64,000 nucleotides of DNA from Neocallimastix lanati (nom. inval.) (GCA_016946835.1 JACVTC010000123.1:90001-154000), one strand, 5' to 3'; numbered from the stretch's first letter, positions 1 through 12,848 are shown. A program made the numbers and translations. Notes: generated by a model not told the origin, from the letters alone.

Positions 1-3000
1 CTGAAGAATTATTCTCTACTTTTGTTTTTGATAAAGATGAAGAAGAAGAATTATTAAAAGATTTCGAAAAAGAGATTGGAGGTGCCATTCATTTTGAAGA
101 TATTAGATATAAAACTCCAAACCCTGCAAATAATAATGTTAATGCTAATCCAACCTATGAAAAAATAAACACTGAAGAATTCAATTCAGGTGTTAATGGT
201 GATATTAATAGTTTTAATGCTATTAGTACTAAGGAACTAGATTCAAAAATTGAAATTGAAAATGATAAACCAAACCAAGCTGCTAAAACTAACAACAGTG
301 CTACTAATGAAGCAATTAATATTATTACTAGAACAGATTTAGAAAGTGAAGATGACTTATCAATAGGTAATTTAATATATAATATTAAATTTAATTGTTA
401 ATATAAATTTATTGTAATAATATAATAATATAATAATAATGTAATAATTATAATAAAAAAAAAATGTAGTGGAAAAATATATTTATATATAAAGGATAAT
501 TGTATAATTAAAATATAAAATTTATAAATAATATAATATTTAGTTAAAAGGCATAAGAGAGCTTTAACTCCATATAACCAATTTATGAAGCAAGAAATCA
601 CAAAAATTAAGGCCAAACAACCAAATATTACTCACAAGGCTGCTTTCACGGAAGCTGCTCAAAGAGTAAGTGATAATATGAATTTATTTAAAAAAAAATA
701 AGATAATAAAGTGACAAAAAATGAGAAAAATATATTAATAATTTTTATAATATTTTAAAATTATAGTGGAAGATTTCTCTAAATAATCCAAAGAACAATA
801 GTATTAATGAAGCAATTAATATTATTAGTAATAAAGATTTAGAAAGTGAAGATGATTTATTAATAGGTAATTTAATCTTTAATATTAAATTTAATTATTA
901 ATGTAAATTTATTGTAATAATGGAATAATAGTAAAAAAAAAAAAAAGTTGTATAATTTAAAAATAAAAATAAATGTTTTATAAATATATATTTTTTATAA
1001 AAATATTGTGTAATGGATAAATATATTTATATTTAAAGGATGTTTGTATAATTAAAATATAATTTTTATAAATAATATAATATTTAGTTAATAAGCCAAA
1101 GAGAGCTTTAACTCCATATAACCAATTTATGAAGCAAGAACTCACAAAAATTAAGGCGGAACAACCAAATATTACTCACAAGGCTGCTTTCACGGAAGCT
1201 GCTCAAAGAGTAAGTGATAATAAGAATTTATTTGAAAATAAAAATAAGATAATAAAGCGACAAAAAATGAGAAAAAGATATTAATAATTTTTTTAATATT
1301 TTTTAAATTAATAGTGGAAAGTTTCTCTAAATAATCCAAAGTACAACACTACTGATGAAGCAATTAATAATATTGGTAAAACTAATTTAGAAAGTGAAGA
1401 TGATTTACTAATAGGTAATTTAATATTTAATATTATGTTTAATTATTAATATAAATTTATTGTAATAATGGAATAATAGTAAAAAAAAAAAAATTGTATA
1501 GTTTAAAAATAAAAATAAATGTTTTATAAATATATATTTTTTATAAAAATATTGTATAATGGAAAAATATATTTAAAGGATATTTGTATAATTAAAATAT
1601 AAAATTTATAAATAATATAATATTTAGTTAAAAAGCCAAAGAGAGCTTTAACTCCATATAACCAATTTATGAAGCAAGAACTCACAAAAATTAAGGCCAA
1701 ACAACCAAATATTACTCACAAGGCTGCTTTCACGGAAGCTGCTCAAAGAGTAAGTGATAATATGAATTTATAAAAAAAAAAAAAATAAGATAATAAAGCG
1801 ACAAAAATGAGAAAAGTATATTAATAAGTTTTATAATATTTTAAAATTAATAGTGGAAGATTTCTCTAAATAATCCAAAGAACAATACTATTAATGAAGT
1901 AATTAATATTATTTCTAAAACAGATTTAGAAAGTGTAGATGACTTATCAAGAGGTAATTTAATCTTTAATATTAAATTTAATTATTAATATGAATTTATT
2001 GTAATAATATAATAATGTAATAATATTGTAATAATGTAATAATAGAAAAAAAAATGTTATAGAAAAATATATTTATATATAAAGGATGTTTGTATAATTA
2101 AAATATAAAATTTATAAATAATATAATATTTAGTTAAAAAGCATAAGAGAGCTTTAACTCCGTATAACCAATTTATGAAGCAAGAAATCACAAAAATTAA
2201 GGCCAAACAACCAAATATTACTCATAAGGCCGCTTTCAAGGAAGCTGCTCAAAGAGTAAGTGATAATATAAATTTATTTAAAAATAAAAAAAAATTAAAA
2301 TAATAAAACGACAAAAAATGAGAAAAATATATTAATAATTTTTATAATATTTTAAAATTAATAGTGGATTGTTTCTCTAAATAATTCAAAGAACAATGCT
2401 TTTGATAAAGCAATTAATATTATTAATAAAACAGATTTAGAAAGTGAAGATGACTTATCAGGAGGTAATTTAATATTTAATAATAAATTCAATTATTAGT
2501 ATATAATTATTGTAATAATGTAATAGTATTATAATATAATAATAATAAAAAAAAATGTAGTGGAAAAATATATTTATATTTAAAGGATGTTTGTATAATT
2601 AAAATATAATATTTATAAATAATATAATATTTAGTTAAAAAGCATAAGAGAGCTTTAACTCCATATAACCAATTTTTGAAGCAAGAACTCACAAAAATTA
2701 AAGCGGAACAACCAAATATTACTCATAAGGCTGCTTTCACAGAAGCTGCTCAAAGAGTAAGTGATAATATGAATTTATTTGAAAATAAAAATAAGATATT
2801 AAAATGACAAAAAATGAGAAAAATATATTAATATTTTTTATAATATTTTAAAATTAATAGTGGAAGGTTTCTCTAAATAATCCAAAGAACAATAGTATTG
2901 ATGAAGCAATTAATAATATTTCTAGAACAGATTTAGAAAGTGAAGATGACTTATCAAGAGGTAATTTAATATTTAATATTAAATTTAATTATTAGAATAT

Positions 3001-6000
3001 AATTATTGTAATAATGTAATAATATTATAATAAAATAATAATAAAAAAAAAAAAAAAAAAAAGAATTTAGTGGAAAAATATATTTATATTTAAAATTTGT
3101 TTGTATAATTAAAATATAAAATTTATAAATAATATAATATTTAGTTAAAAGGCAAAAGAGAGCTTTAACTCCATATAACCAATTTATGAAGCAAGAAATC
3201 ACAAAAATTAAGGCCAAACAACCAAATATTACTCACAAGGCTGCTTTCAAGGAAGCTGCTCAAAGAGTAAGTGATAATATGAATTTATTTGAAAATAAAA
3301 ATAAGATAATAAAGCGACAAAAAATGAGAAAAATATATTAATAAAATTTATAATATTTTAAAATTGATAGTGGATGATTTCTCTAAATAATCCAAAGAAA
3401 AATACTACTAATGGAGCAATTAATATTATCACTAAAATAGGTTTAGAAAGTGAAGATGAATTATCAAGAGGTAATTTAATCTTTAATATTAAATTTAATT
3501 ATTAATATAAATTTATTGTAATATTGTAATAATAATAAGACAAAACAAAACAAAACAAAACAAAACAAAACAAAAAAAAACAAAAAAAAAAAAAATGTTG
3601 TGAAAAAATATATTTATATATAAAAGATAATTGTATAATTAAAATATAATATTTATAATTAATATAATATTTATAATATTTAGTTAAAAAGCATAAGAGA
3701 GCTTTAACTCCATATAACCAATTTATGAAGCAAGAAATCACAAAAATTAAAGCAGAACAACCAAATATTACTCACAAGGCCGCTTTCACAGAAGCTGCTC
3801 AAAGAGTAAGTGATAATAAGAATTTATTTTAAAATAAAAATAAGATAATAAAACGACAAAAAATGAGAAAAATATATTAATATTTTTTATAATATTTTAA
3901 AATTAATAGTGGATGGTTTCTCTAAATAATCCAAAGAACAATACTACTAATGGAGCAATTAATAGTATTACTAGTACAGGTTTAGAAAGTGAGGATGATT
4001 TATCAAGAGGTAATTTAATATTTAGTATTAAATTTAATTATAATATAAAATTATTGTAATAATGTAATAATAATATAATAATATAATAATAATAATAATA
4101 AATGTAGTGGAAAAATATATTTATATATAAAGGATGATTAAATAATTAAAATATAAATTTAATAAATAATATGATGTTTAGTTAAAAAGCCAAAGAGAGC
4201 TTTAACTCCATATAACCAATTTTTGAAGCAAGAAATCACAAAAATTAAGGCCAAACAACCAAATATTACTCACAAGGCTGCTTTCACGGAAGCTGCTCAA
4301 AGAGTAAGTGATAATAAGAATTTATTTGAAAATAAAAATAAGATAATAAAGCGACAAAAAATGAGAAAAATATATTAATAATAATTTTTAAAATATATTT
4401 TAAAATAAATAGTGGATGATTTCTCTAAATAATCCAAAGAACAATAGTATTGATAAAGCAATTAATATGATTAATAATACAGGTTTAGAAAGTGAAAATG
4501 ATTTATTAATAGGTAATTTAATATTTAATATTAGATTTAATTATTAATATAAATTTATTGTAATAATGTGATATATTGTAATAATATGATAATAGTGAAA
4601 AAAAAAAAAAAAATGTAAAATTTAAAAATAAAAATAAATGTTTTATAAATATATATTTTTTATAAAATATTGTATAATGGAAAAATATATTTATATTTAA
4701 AGGATATTTGTATAATTAAAATATAATATTTATAAATAATATAATATTTAGTTAAAAAACAAAAGAGAGCTTTAACTCCATACAATCAATTTATGAAGCA
4801 AGAAATTACAAAAATTAAGGCGGAACAACCAAATATTACTCATAAGGCTGCTTTCACAGAAGCTGCTCAAAGAGTAAGTGATAATAAGAATTTATTTGAA
4901 AATAAAAATAAGATAATAAAGCGACAAAAAATGAGAAAAATATATTAATAATTTTTATAATATTTTAAATTTAATAGTGGATGGTTTCTCTAAATAATCC
5001 AAAGAACAATAGTGTTAATAAATCAATTAATATTATTACTAATACAGGTTTAGAAAGTGAAGATGATTTATTAAGAGGTAATTTAATATTTAATTATATA
5101 TTAAATTTAATTATAATATAAATTTATTATAATAATGTAATAATATAATAATATTGTAATAATATGATAATAGTGAAATAAAAAAAAAAAAAAAAAAAGT
5201 TGTATAGTTTAAAAATAAAAATAAATGTTTTATAAATATATATTTTATATAAAAATATTGTATAATGGAAAAATATATTTATATATAAAAGATAAATGTA
5301 TAATTAAAATATAAAATTTGTAAATGATATAATATATAGTTAAAAAGCATAAGAGAGCTTTAACTTCATACAACCAATTTATGAAACAAGAACTCACAAA
5401 AATTAAGGCGGAACAACCAAATATTACTCATAAGGCTGCTTTCACAGAAGCTGCTCAAAGAGTAAGTGATAATAAGAATTTATTTGAAAATAAAAATAAG
5501 ATAATAAAGCGACAAAAAATGAGAAAAAGATATTAATAATTTTTTTAATATTTTTTAAATTAATAGTGGAAGGTTTCTTTAAATAATCCAAAGAACAATA
5601 GTATTGATGAAGCAATTAATAATATTTCTAAAACTAATTTAGAAAGTGAAGATGACTTATCAAGAGGTAATTTAATATTTAATATTAAATTTAATTGTTA
5701 ATATAAATTTATTGTAATAATGTAATAATAGTAAAAACAAAAACAAAAAACAAAAAACAAAAACAAAAACAAAAAAAACAAAAAAAACAAAAAAAAAAAA
5801 TTGTATAGTTTAAAAATAAAAATAAATGTTTTATATATATATTTTTTATATATATTTTTTTTAAAAATATTGTATAATGGAAAAATATATTTATATTTAA
5901 AGGATGTTTGTATAATTAAAATATAATATTTATAAATAATATAATATTTAGTTAAAAAGCCAAAGAGAGCTTTAACTCCATACAATCATTTTATGAATCA

Positions 6001-6216
6001 AGAACTCCAAAAAATTAAGGCAGAACAACCTAATATTACTCACAAGGCTGCTTTCACAGAAGCTGCTCAAAGAGTAAGTTATAATATGAATTTATTTGAA
6101 AATAAAAATAAGTTAATAAAGCGACAAAAAATGAGAAAAATATATTAATAATTTTTATAATATTTTAAATTTAATAGTGGAAAGTTTCTCCAGATAATCC
6201 AAAGAATAAATCTTAA
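1..6216 (+). CDS. SYAP1-like acidic region fused to eleven YABBY/HMG-like repeats (5' end outside window)
   Basis: The first exon in view (1-366) encodes an acidic, Asn/Ser-rich stretch (EEELLKDFEKEIG and following). It is colinear without gaps with exon 5 of the SYAP1-like gene downstream (11842-12207, 366 bp each, about nine of ten bases identical by eye). So the missing 5' part probably encodes the SYAP1 BSD domain; that is inference. It then splices, phase 1, into eleven two-exon cassettes. Exon A encodes a KPKRALTPYNQFMKQEL type motif continuing to FTEAAQR, and exon B starts WKVSLNNPKN. This matches the two-helix YABBY/HMG-box motif that binds DNA in plant YABBY and fungal HMG proteins. 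The last exon B is shorter and ends WKVSPDNPKNKS-stop at 6214-6216. About 914 residues lie in the window with no stop or frameshift. Likely a nuclear DNA-binding protein, but the function of the fusion is unknown. Confidence 0.8.
544..6216 (+). repeat. Tandem array of eleven HMG-like exon cassettes
   Basis: Exon A/exon B pairs: 544-665/767-866; 1088-1209/1315-1414; 1628-1749/1854-1953; 2134-2255/2365-2464; 2635-2756/2861-2960; 3145-3266/3371-3470; 3684-3805/3910-4009; 4182-4303/4413-4512; 4752-4873/4978-5077; 5340-5461/5567-5666; 5952-6073/6178-6216. Unit spacing is 498-612 bp. Every exon A is 122 bp and every full exon B 100 bp, so one cassette is 222 bp (74 codons) and phase-symmetric (1-1). 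Donors are GTAAGT after exon A (GTAAGT also in unit 11) and GTAATT after exon B; acceptors are TAG. Length differences between units lie only in introns. Variation is mosaic at a few residues: KRHK/KKPK/KKQK, QEI/QEL, KAK/KAE, FTE/FKE. Confidence 0.93.
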
Positions 6217-6806
6217 TTGATGAGTGCCATAGTATAAGCCATAATTAAATTTGAATTTTTTTTTTTATTTCCATTTTGTATGTAAATTCATAAAAAGGAA
6301 GTAAATGTTTTGAATGAATTATTATTTTTTATCAATAGACGTTATTTTTTTCGCATTTAAAGATAATATATAATATGTAACGTTACTACACTTAATTTTT
6401 AGAAATATTATTTAAAACCGCTACTATTTTATCATTTATATACAATATAAATGTTTAAATTTTTAATATTAAATTATAAAAAGTTAAATATTAATATTTC
6501 ATAAAATATTATACCATTTTTTAAAATTTTTGAAAAGTTATTAATGAATTAATAATTAATAAGTTTTCTTTTTTTTTTTTTTTATTTTAATTTTTATTAT
6601 TTTTATTATTATTTTTTTTATTCTAAGTTAAAATAATATAAAATAAAATATATTAAATGTTTTATTATCAAAAAACAATTATTAATAAAAAAAATTTAAA
6701 AAAAAAAAAAAAGTTATTTGTTTTTAGATTTATTTTAGTGTATTGTAAAGTTTGATGTTTATAAATGAACAATATATTTATAAAATTTATTCAATTTAGG
6801 GAAGAT
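6217..6806. other. 3' flank of the HMG-array gene, no gene seen
   Basis: AT-rich DNA with T-runs. No open frame or splice-consistent exon was seen. It ends in the target site into which the LINE inserted. Confidence 0.6.
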
Positions 6807-6821
6807 CTTTGGAGAGATTTT
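6807..6821. repeat. Target-site duplication, left copy (LINE)
   Basis: CTTTGGAGAGATTTT is repeated exactly at 9225-9239, directly after the poly(A) tail of the element. This defines the insertion boundaries. Confidence 0.95.
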
Positions 6822-9041
6822 CCATGCTTTAAGGAATATTAGTCTTAGATCCTCTACCTGGAATATTAACGATTCCATTACGATTGACGATATTAAAAAA
6901 ACAATTTCATCTATGAAAAACAACAAAGCACCCGGCCCCGATGGTATCCCGATTGAATTCTACAAAGCTCTGTTTTGCAATGAAGAATTACTAGAAACAC
7001 ATCCTGCTGCTGGAAAGTGTCTTAAATTGATTTTTAATAAAATATGGAATGGGTCTTTTCCTAAAAAATGGAACTCAGCTTCTATTGTATCAATCCCTAA
7101 GAAAGGTGACCTATCAGATTGTAGTAATTATCAAGGTATTTCTCTCATTAATGTTGGACTGAAAATCATTTCAAAAATTGTAACAGATAGAATATCTTCT
7201 TACGCACTCTCACACAATTTCATTAGACCTGAACAATTTGGCTTTCGCAACCGTTAAGAATGCATTAGTTTATTCATTTCCGTTAGAGAAATATGCCAAA
7301 GAAGAAAATTTCAAGGAAAATTCACATATTTAGCCTTTTTAGATCTTAAAAAAGCTTATGATTCAGTTCCTATTTTTAACATTCTTACTAAATTATATCA
7401 TTATGGCGTACGTGGTAAATGTTTTGATTTTCTTTGTAATTTATATACTTCATCTAAAGCTCGTGCTCGATTTGCTTCAATGTTATCAAATGAATTTCCT
7501 ATTAAAAGAGGTGTTCGTCAAGGTTGTCCATTATCTCCAATTTTATTCAATTTATTCATCAATGATATATTAAATGACTGTGAAAAGTATGGTGTTAATA
7601 TTGGAAGAAAAAAGTGTTGTGGTGGACTCTTTGCTGATGATGTTGTTCTCATTGCTCCAAGTGCAAAAAATTTAGAAAAATTACTAAAAAAGGTACATAA
7701 ATGGGCTAATTTAAATGAAATGACTTTTGGTATTGAAAAATGTGCAACTATGGTTATAAAACCAATGAACTTCCAATCTCCTCCAAACTATAGTGACCCA
7801 ACCTTCTATTTAGGAATGAATGCTATTCCTAAAGTTTCTAGTTATATTTATCTTGGTATTCCTTTTTCTGATGATCTCTTACTAGAACACATTATATCTC
7901 ACATGCATTTTAAAGTTAGAAAATCCCTTCTTTCATTTACACATTTCTTCTCAAATAAACTTATCCCTATTGCATACAAGAAAAAAGTTCTTCAATCCTT
8001 TGTTATTAGTAAAGTAATTTATTATTCTCCTTTACTTGGTTCAAACAAATCCAGAACGGCCAGAATTCAAGCATTAATTAATACTGGTCTATTTTGGTGT
8101 ATCGGCTCCTTCTCTAAAAATGGTAAAACAAGTTCAGAAGACAATTACTATATTAGACATAATTCTACTATGAGTACTTATGCTTTATCTCGAGATCTAA
8201 GCATCCCTCCTATTGCTGGTATCTGCGCAGCCTTACAAATTAAATAAATCATTTGCAAAATGGAGTAAATCAAACTGTATTATAAAGGATCTTATTAAAT
8301 CTATTCCCAAAATGCATCATTATTCCTGGACTAAAGAATCTAGAACACTGTATAAAAAAATCAAAAAATATAAATGTGAAAAATATGACGATATTTTAGA
8401 ACGTTACTGGAAATCAGTTGCCAAATTTCAAGGTATTAAAGGTCAAAATTACGATCGTAATAAGTTCTCAAACAATAAAGCTATAATTATGCTTAGTTTA
8501 AAATATCCCCAATTCAACTTAGGGTTTTCGTGGATTATTCGTTTACGCTGTGGTTATAAATACAATACTACTATTGCTATTAGAATGGGTAGAGTTTCAG
8601 AAGATTGTCCCAAGTATTGCCCCTGTTGTGGCGAAGATAAACAATCTTTTGAACATTGGATTTTTAAATGCGATGCTCTTGCATCTTTTAGATGGAATTC
8701 TTTAAATTTCATCGATGATCTCTATGTTTTATTCCTTAGGAAGATTAGAGTGTTTAATCCTCTTTCTTCCTATGACTATCATTAGTAGTTCGTTTGAGCT
8801 ATTATTTGATAGGTATTGCAAAATACCAAACTTATCCAAGAGCGTCGACATCGTACTGATAAGGCATAATGATAATACAGGATCGTCATCTATTGCTACG
8901 AAGGATGAATCTCTCCCTAGTAGTTCAATAAATGATGAGTCCGGGGAGAGTTTAGTGGACACCACACTATCTATTTTAAAGATGTTACTTCTAGGTTTTA
9001 TTTCTTTTTTATTTGATAGGAAGGGAAAAATTCCCGCATAG
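6822..9041 (+). pseudogene. LINE reverse transcriptase, disabled
   Basis: RT motifs are in order: NNKAPGPDGIPIEFYK, the finger segment YQGISLINVGLKIISK, motif A LDLKKAYDSVP, motif B RGVRQGCPLSPILFN, and the catalytic FADD motif in GGLFADDVVLIAP. They are followed by a C-terminal zinc motif CPKYCPCCGEDKQSFEHW..KC (8608-8672 region), as in many fungal and animal LINEs. It is broken by an in-frame TAA at 7255-7257 (a Glu codon by context). A frameshift lies near 8219-8245 and another near 8740-8785. The tail runs to a stop at 9039-9041. The clade (Tad-like or other) cannot be settled by eye. Confidence 0.92.
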
Positions 9042-9189
9042 TACAACTTGCCGAAATACATAGTATTTTTGAGCTTTTTTATTTTTTTATTTTTTAATTT
9101 TTTATTTTTAATTTCAAATGTACTTTTCACCTACATGTATTTTTTAAAATAAAATTTAATAAAGTTTTGGAAGTGTATTCTCTTCCCTG

Positions 9190-9224
<35 letters not shown>
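6822..9224 (+). mobile_element. 5'-truncated non-LTR retrotransposon (LINE)
   Basis: The element runs from a point inside the reverse transcriptase to a poly(A) tail of about 32 A (9193-9224). It is flanked by a perfect 15-bp target-site duplication, the hallmark of target-primed reverse transcription. Base composition is clearly richer in G+C than the flanks. The endonuclease and N-terminal RT segments are absent, consistent with 5' truncation on insertion. The 3' UTR ends CTCTTCCCTGTCT followed by A's. The same 13-base end recurs at 29355-29367, and a diverged version is found on the minus strand near 62919-62965. Confidence 0.95.
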
Positions 9225-9226
<2 letters not shown>

Positions 9227-9239
9227 TTGGAGAGATTTT
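9225..9239. repeat. Target-site duplication, right copy (LINE)
   Basis: Exact copy of 6807-6821 immediately downstream of the poly(A) tail. Confidence 0.95.
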
Positions 9240-10378
9240 AAATTTATTAAATTTATTAATTAATAGAATTATATAAATACCTTTAATCATTACCGAATTT
9301 AATCCTAGTATTAAAGATTATATTGTCATAATATATGTTAATATATTTTCATATATTATAGAATAAATTCTTAAAAAAAGTTATTTTTTTTTTTAATTTA
9401 AATTTTTAATTTATTTAAATAAAATTGAATTTAATGTTAGTTACATCGAAAAAAAATTTTATTTATTTATTTTTAATTATTTATTCACTTCTATTCAATT
9501 AGAATAAATATTTTGATAAAGTAAAAACAAATACATATTTTATATATATATATATATATATTTTTTTTTTTTTAATTTCATATAAATATTAATAAAGATA
9601 ATAAAGTTATATATATTCATAGTTACAATAAAAAAAATAATAATACTAATAATATATAATAGTTTTAATAACAATTATAATAATACTAATAATAATATAA
9701 CATCTATAATACTAATACTAATAATAGTATAAAAAGTTATATATTAATATTAATTATAATAGTAATAATTATATATAATAATAATAATAAATAAAAAAAA
9801 TTATATTTATTTATTATTTAGTAAATTTTATATCATCTTATATTTTAAAGTATGTAAAAAAAAAAAAAAAAATAAAACAAAAAATAAAACAAAAAATAAA
9901 GCAAAAAAATAAAAATTAATAAAGAAAACTAATAAAAATAATAAGAATATATTATTTAAATTTGAAATATTTAACAATAATTATTTTATTATAATATTTA
10001 AAAAAGAAAGTATCTCTAGTATGTTAAATCACATTTTAATATTTAATAATTTTTTAAATGACCATCTTTTTTATTTTTTTTGTTTTTGATGTTTTTTTAT
10101 ATTATATTACTTATTTATTCTTAATTTTGTACAAATTTTATTAATATTTATAAAAATATTTGATATATTAACTAAACTAATTAAATATTTTGTATATATA
10201 TATATAAAAAAAAAAATAATTAATTTATATACATTTTTTCAAGGTTTTAAAATTTTTATATCAAAGAATTTAAAAAATTTTATAAGGATAAGCCATATAT
10301 ATTAATTAAATAAAAATTATATTAAAAATTAAATGATTAAATAATATATCCTATTAAATATAGTAGAACATTCAAAAA

Positions 10379-10409
<31 letters not shown>

Positions 10410-10539
10410 CTAAATTATAATTATTTTTAAATAGTACATTATAAATTATAAATCATAAATTATCAATTATCAATTATTAATTATATATTTACATAAATTT
10501 TTATTTCAAATAAGTTAAAATAATAAAAAATATAATAAT
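9240..10539. other. AT-rich intergenic DNA
   Basis: Simple AT sequence with TA, AAT and AAAT microsatellites, including (AAAT)n at 10377-10409. It contains the upstream region of the SYAP1-like gene. No other gene seen. Confidence 0.6.
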
Positions 10540-11524
10540 ATGGCAAGCTTTTTTAAAAAAAATTTCAAATTACCAAAACTCGATAATATAGAAAATTATG
10601 CTAAGAAAATTATGACAACAATCGATGAACAAGCTAAAAATATTGTTAATGAAATCAAAAATGAGGATAATAAAAGTAAAAAAGGTCAATCACTAGAAGA
10701 ACGTAAGTTAACAAATATAGAATAAAAATATAAAAGTTAACTTAAAATAAAAATAAATTTGAACTTAAAATTGGATTGATGAATAAAAAATATATACATA
10801 TATATATATATATGTGAAAGATTATTATTAATGAAATCAGAGTATAATTATCTTCTTTTTTTTTTTTTTTTTTTTTTTTTTAATGATAAAGTTTATTAAT
10901 GTAATTCAATTATATTCAGTTATTAAGGATTTTTTTTATTAATGTTTAATTTTAATTTAGAATTTCCTTATCCATGGAGTGATGAAATTGATGAAGAAAC
11001 CGTAAAAAATGCAATTGTTGCGTTGTCTTTGGTAAATTTTATTAAATTAATATAAGTTGTTACAATTAAATTATTTATAAAATTTCTTAATTTCTTAATT
11101 TCTTAATTTATTATTTAAATATAAATATTATTATTTTTATATTAGGATAATAGAAATTTCTTAATATCTCCCGGTGAAAACTTCGATTTCAATTTAAATG
11201 ATAATCTTCATTATGCTATTGTATGTATTTATAATACTCTTAATATATATATATAAACTTATTTAGGTTTTAATATTTAAGTATTAAACTCTTCATAGAT
11301 ATTAATATTAATTATTTCTATATTTATTATTATATAATAATTAAATATAATTTATTTATTCATTTAATATTCTTTATAATTTAATTATATATATTATAAA
11401 AGAATCTTTTAAAATTTGATAAACGTTTAGAAACTCTTCGTTATAATATTGTTCCAAAACAAATAAAAGAAGATGAATTTTGGAAAAATTATGTAAAAAT
11501 TACAATATAATTTTAATTAAAATC

Positions 11525-11566
<42 letters not shown>

Positions 11567-12408
11567 TAATTTAATAGTTAATTCATTAATAGTAGTATTA
11601 TATAATTTAACTTTTAATTTATAAATCACACAACACTTTTTTTCTAATATATATCAAATTTCTTAATCAAATTATGTTAATGTATATAATAATAAATATT
11701 TTAATTAAAAATTAAAAAATTAATAGTTCTATAGAATATCATTAATTAAATCTGGACAAGATATTAAAACATTACCAGATATATTCTTACCAGAAGAAAT
11801 ACCAAAAGCTGAAGAACCAGAAGAACTTAAGAAAAAAGCTACTGAAGAATTATTCTCTACTGATGTTTTTGATAAAGATGAAGAAGAAGAATTATTAAAA
11901 GATTTCGAAAAAGAGATTGGAGATGCTATTCGTTTAGAAGATATTAAATATGAAACTCCAAATACTACAAATGATAATGTTAATACTAATCCAACCAGTG
12001 AAAAAATAAACACTGAGGAATTCAATTCAAGTGTTAATGGTGATATTGATAGTCTTGATGCTATTAGTACCGAGGAACTAGGTACAAAAATTGAAATTGA
12101 AAATGATAAACCAAACCAAGCTGCTAAAACTAATAACAGTACTACTAATGAAGCAATTAATATTATTACTAAAACAGATTTAGAAAGTGAAGATGACTTA
12201 TCAATAGGTAATTTAATATATAATATTAAATTTAATTGTTAATATAAATTTATTGTAATAATGTAATAATAGTAAAAAAAAAAAAAGTTGTATAATTAAG
12301 TAATAATAAATGTTGTATAAATATATATTTTTTAAAATATTATATTATCTTTTAATAGATGAAACCATGAAAGAATTAGAAAATACATTAAAAAAAACAA
12401 CTGTATAG
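10540..12408 (+). CDS. SYAP1: SYAP1-like BSD-domain protein, complete, 6 exons
   Basis: Exons 10540-10702, 10961-11031, 11146-11220, 11403-11492, 11727-12207, 12359-12408; about 308 residues. The N-terminus (MASFFKKNFKLPKL) resembles an amphipathic lead. It is followed by FPYPWSDEIDEETVKNAI, then the SYAP1 signature ALSLDNRNFLISP and the BSD motif around LRYNIVPKQIKEDEFWKNYF. In animals SYAP1 is a cytoplasmic/perinuclear protein linked to Akt (TORC2) signalling; a role in fungi is inference. The C-terminal half is acidic and low-complexity with a probable coiled coil (DKDEEEELLKDFEKEI). Exon 5 and the first part of intron 5 are duplicated at the left window edge, where the gene continues into the HMG-like array instead of the short last exon used here (DETMKELENTLKK). 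Confidence 0.85.
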
Positions 12409-12716
12409 AATAAAATTGAATTTGTTTAATTAATAAAGAATACAATAAATATGTATATAAATCTAATCGTTTTAAGCCAAATTAACAAAAACAAAATATA
12501 CAAGACAAAACAAAAAAAATAAATATAAAAATTTTTAAAATTTAAAATTTTATGCAAATAAAGTAATAAAAAATATATATATAATATTTTTATTTTTTAT
12601 TTTATTTTTTCATTTCATTTCATTTCGATTTCATTTTATTATTATTACTCATTTGTTTATATTATTTTATTATTATTATTATTATTATTATTATCATTAT
12701 TATTTATTTTATTTTA

Positions 12717-12747
<31 letters not shown>

Positions 12748-12766
12748 ATTTTTATTTTTTTTTTTA

Positions 12767-12798
<32 letters not shown>

Positions 12799-12848
12799 TT
12801 TTTTTTTTTTGCATCCGAATTTATTATGAAATTTAAACTTTATTTGGT

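Noticed and set aside
398-5985. Series of minus-strand ORFs of 60-95 residues in the left 6 kb, all containing a WLYGVKAL-like peptide
   Set aside because: They are the antisense of exon A and the adjoining intron in each cassette. They repeat only because the cassette repeats, and all spliced evidence is on the plus strand.
8729-9130. 133-residue minus-strand ORF in the LINE tail
   Set aside because: Antisense shadow of the LINE C-terminal frame; the RT is clearly plus-strand and the poly(A) polarity agrees.
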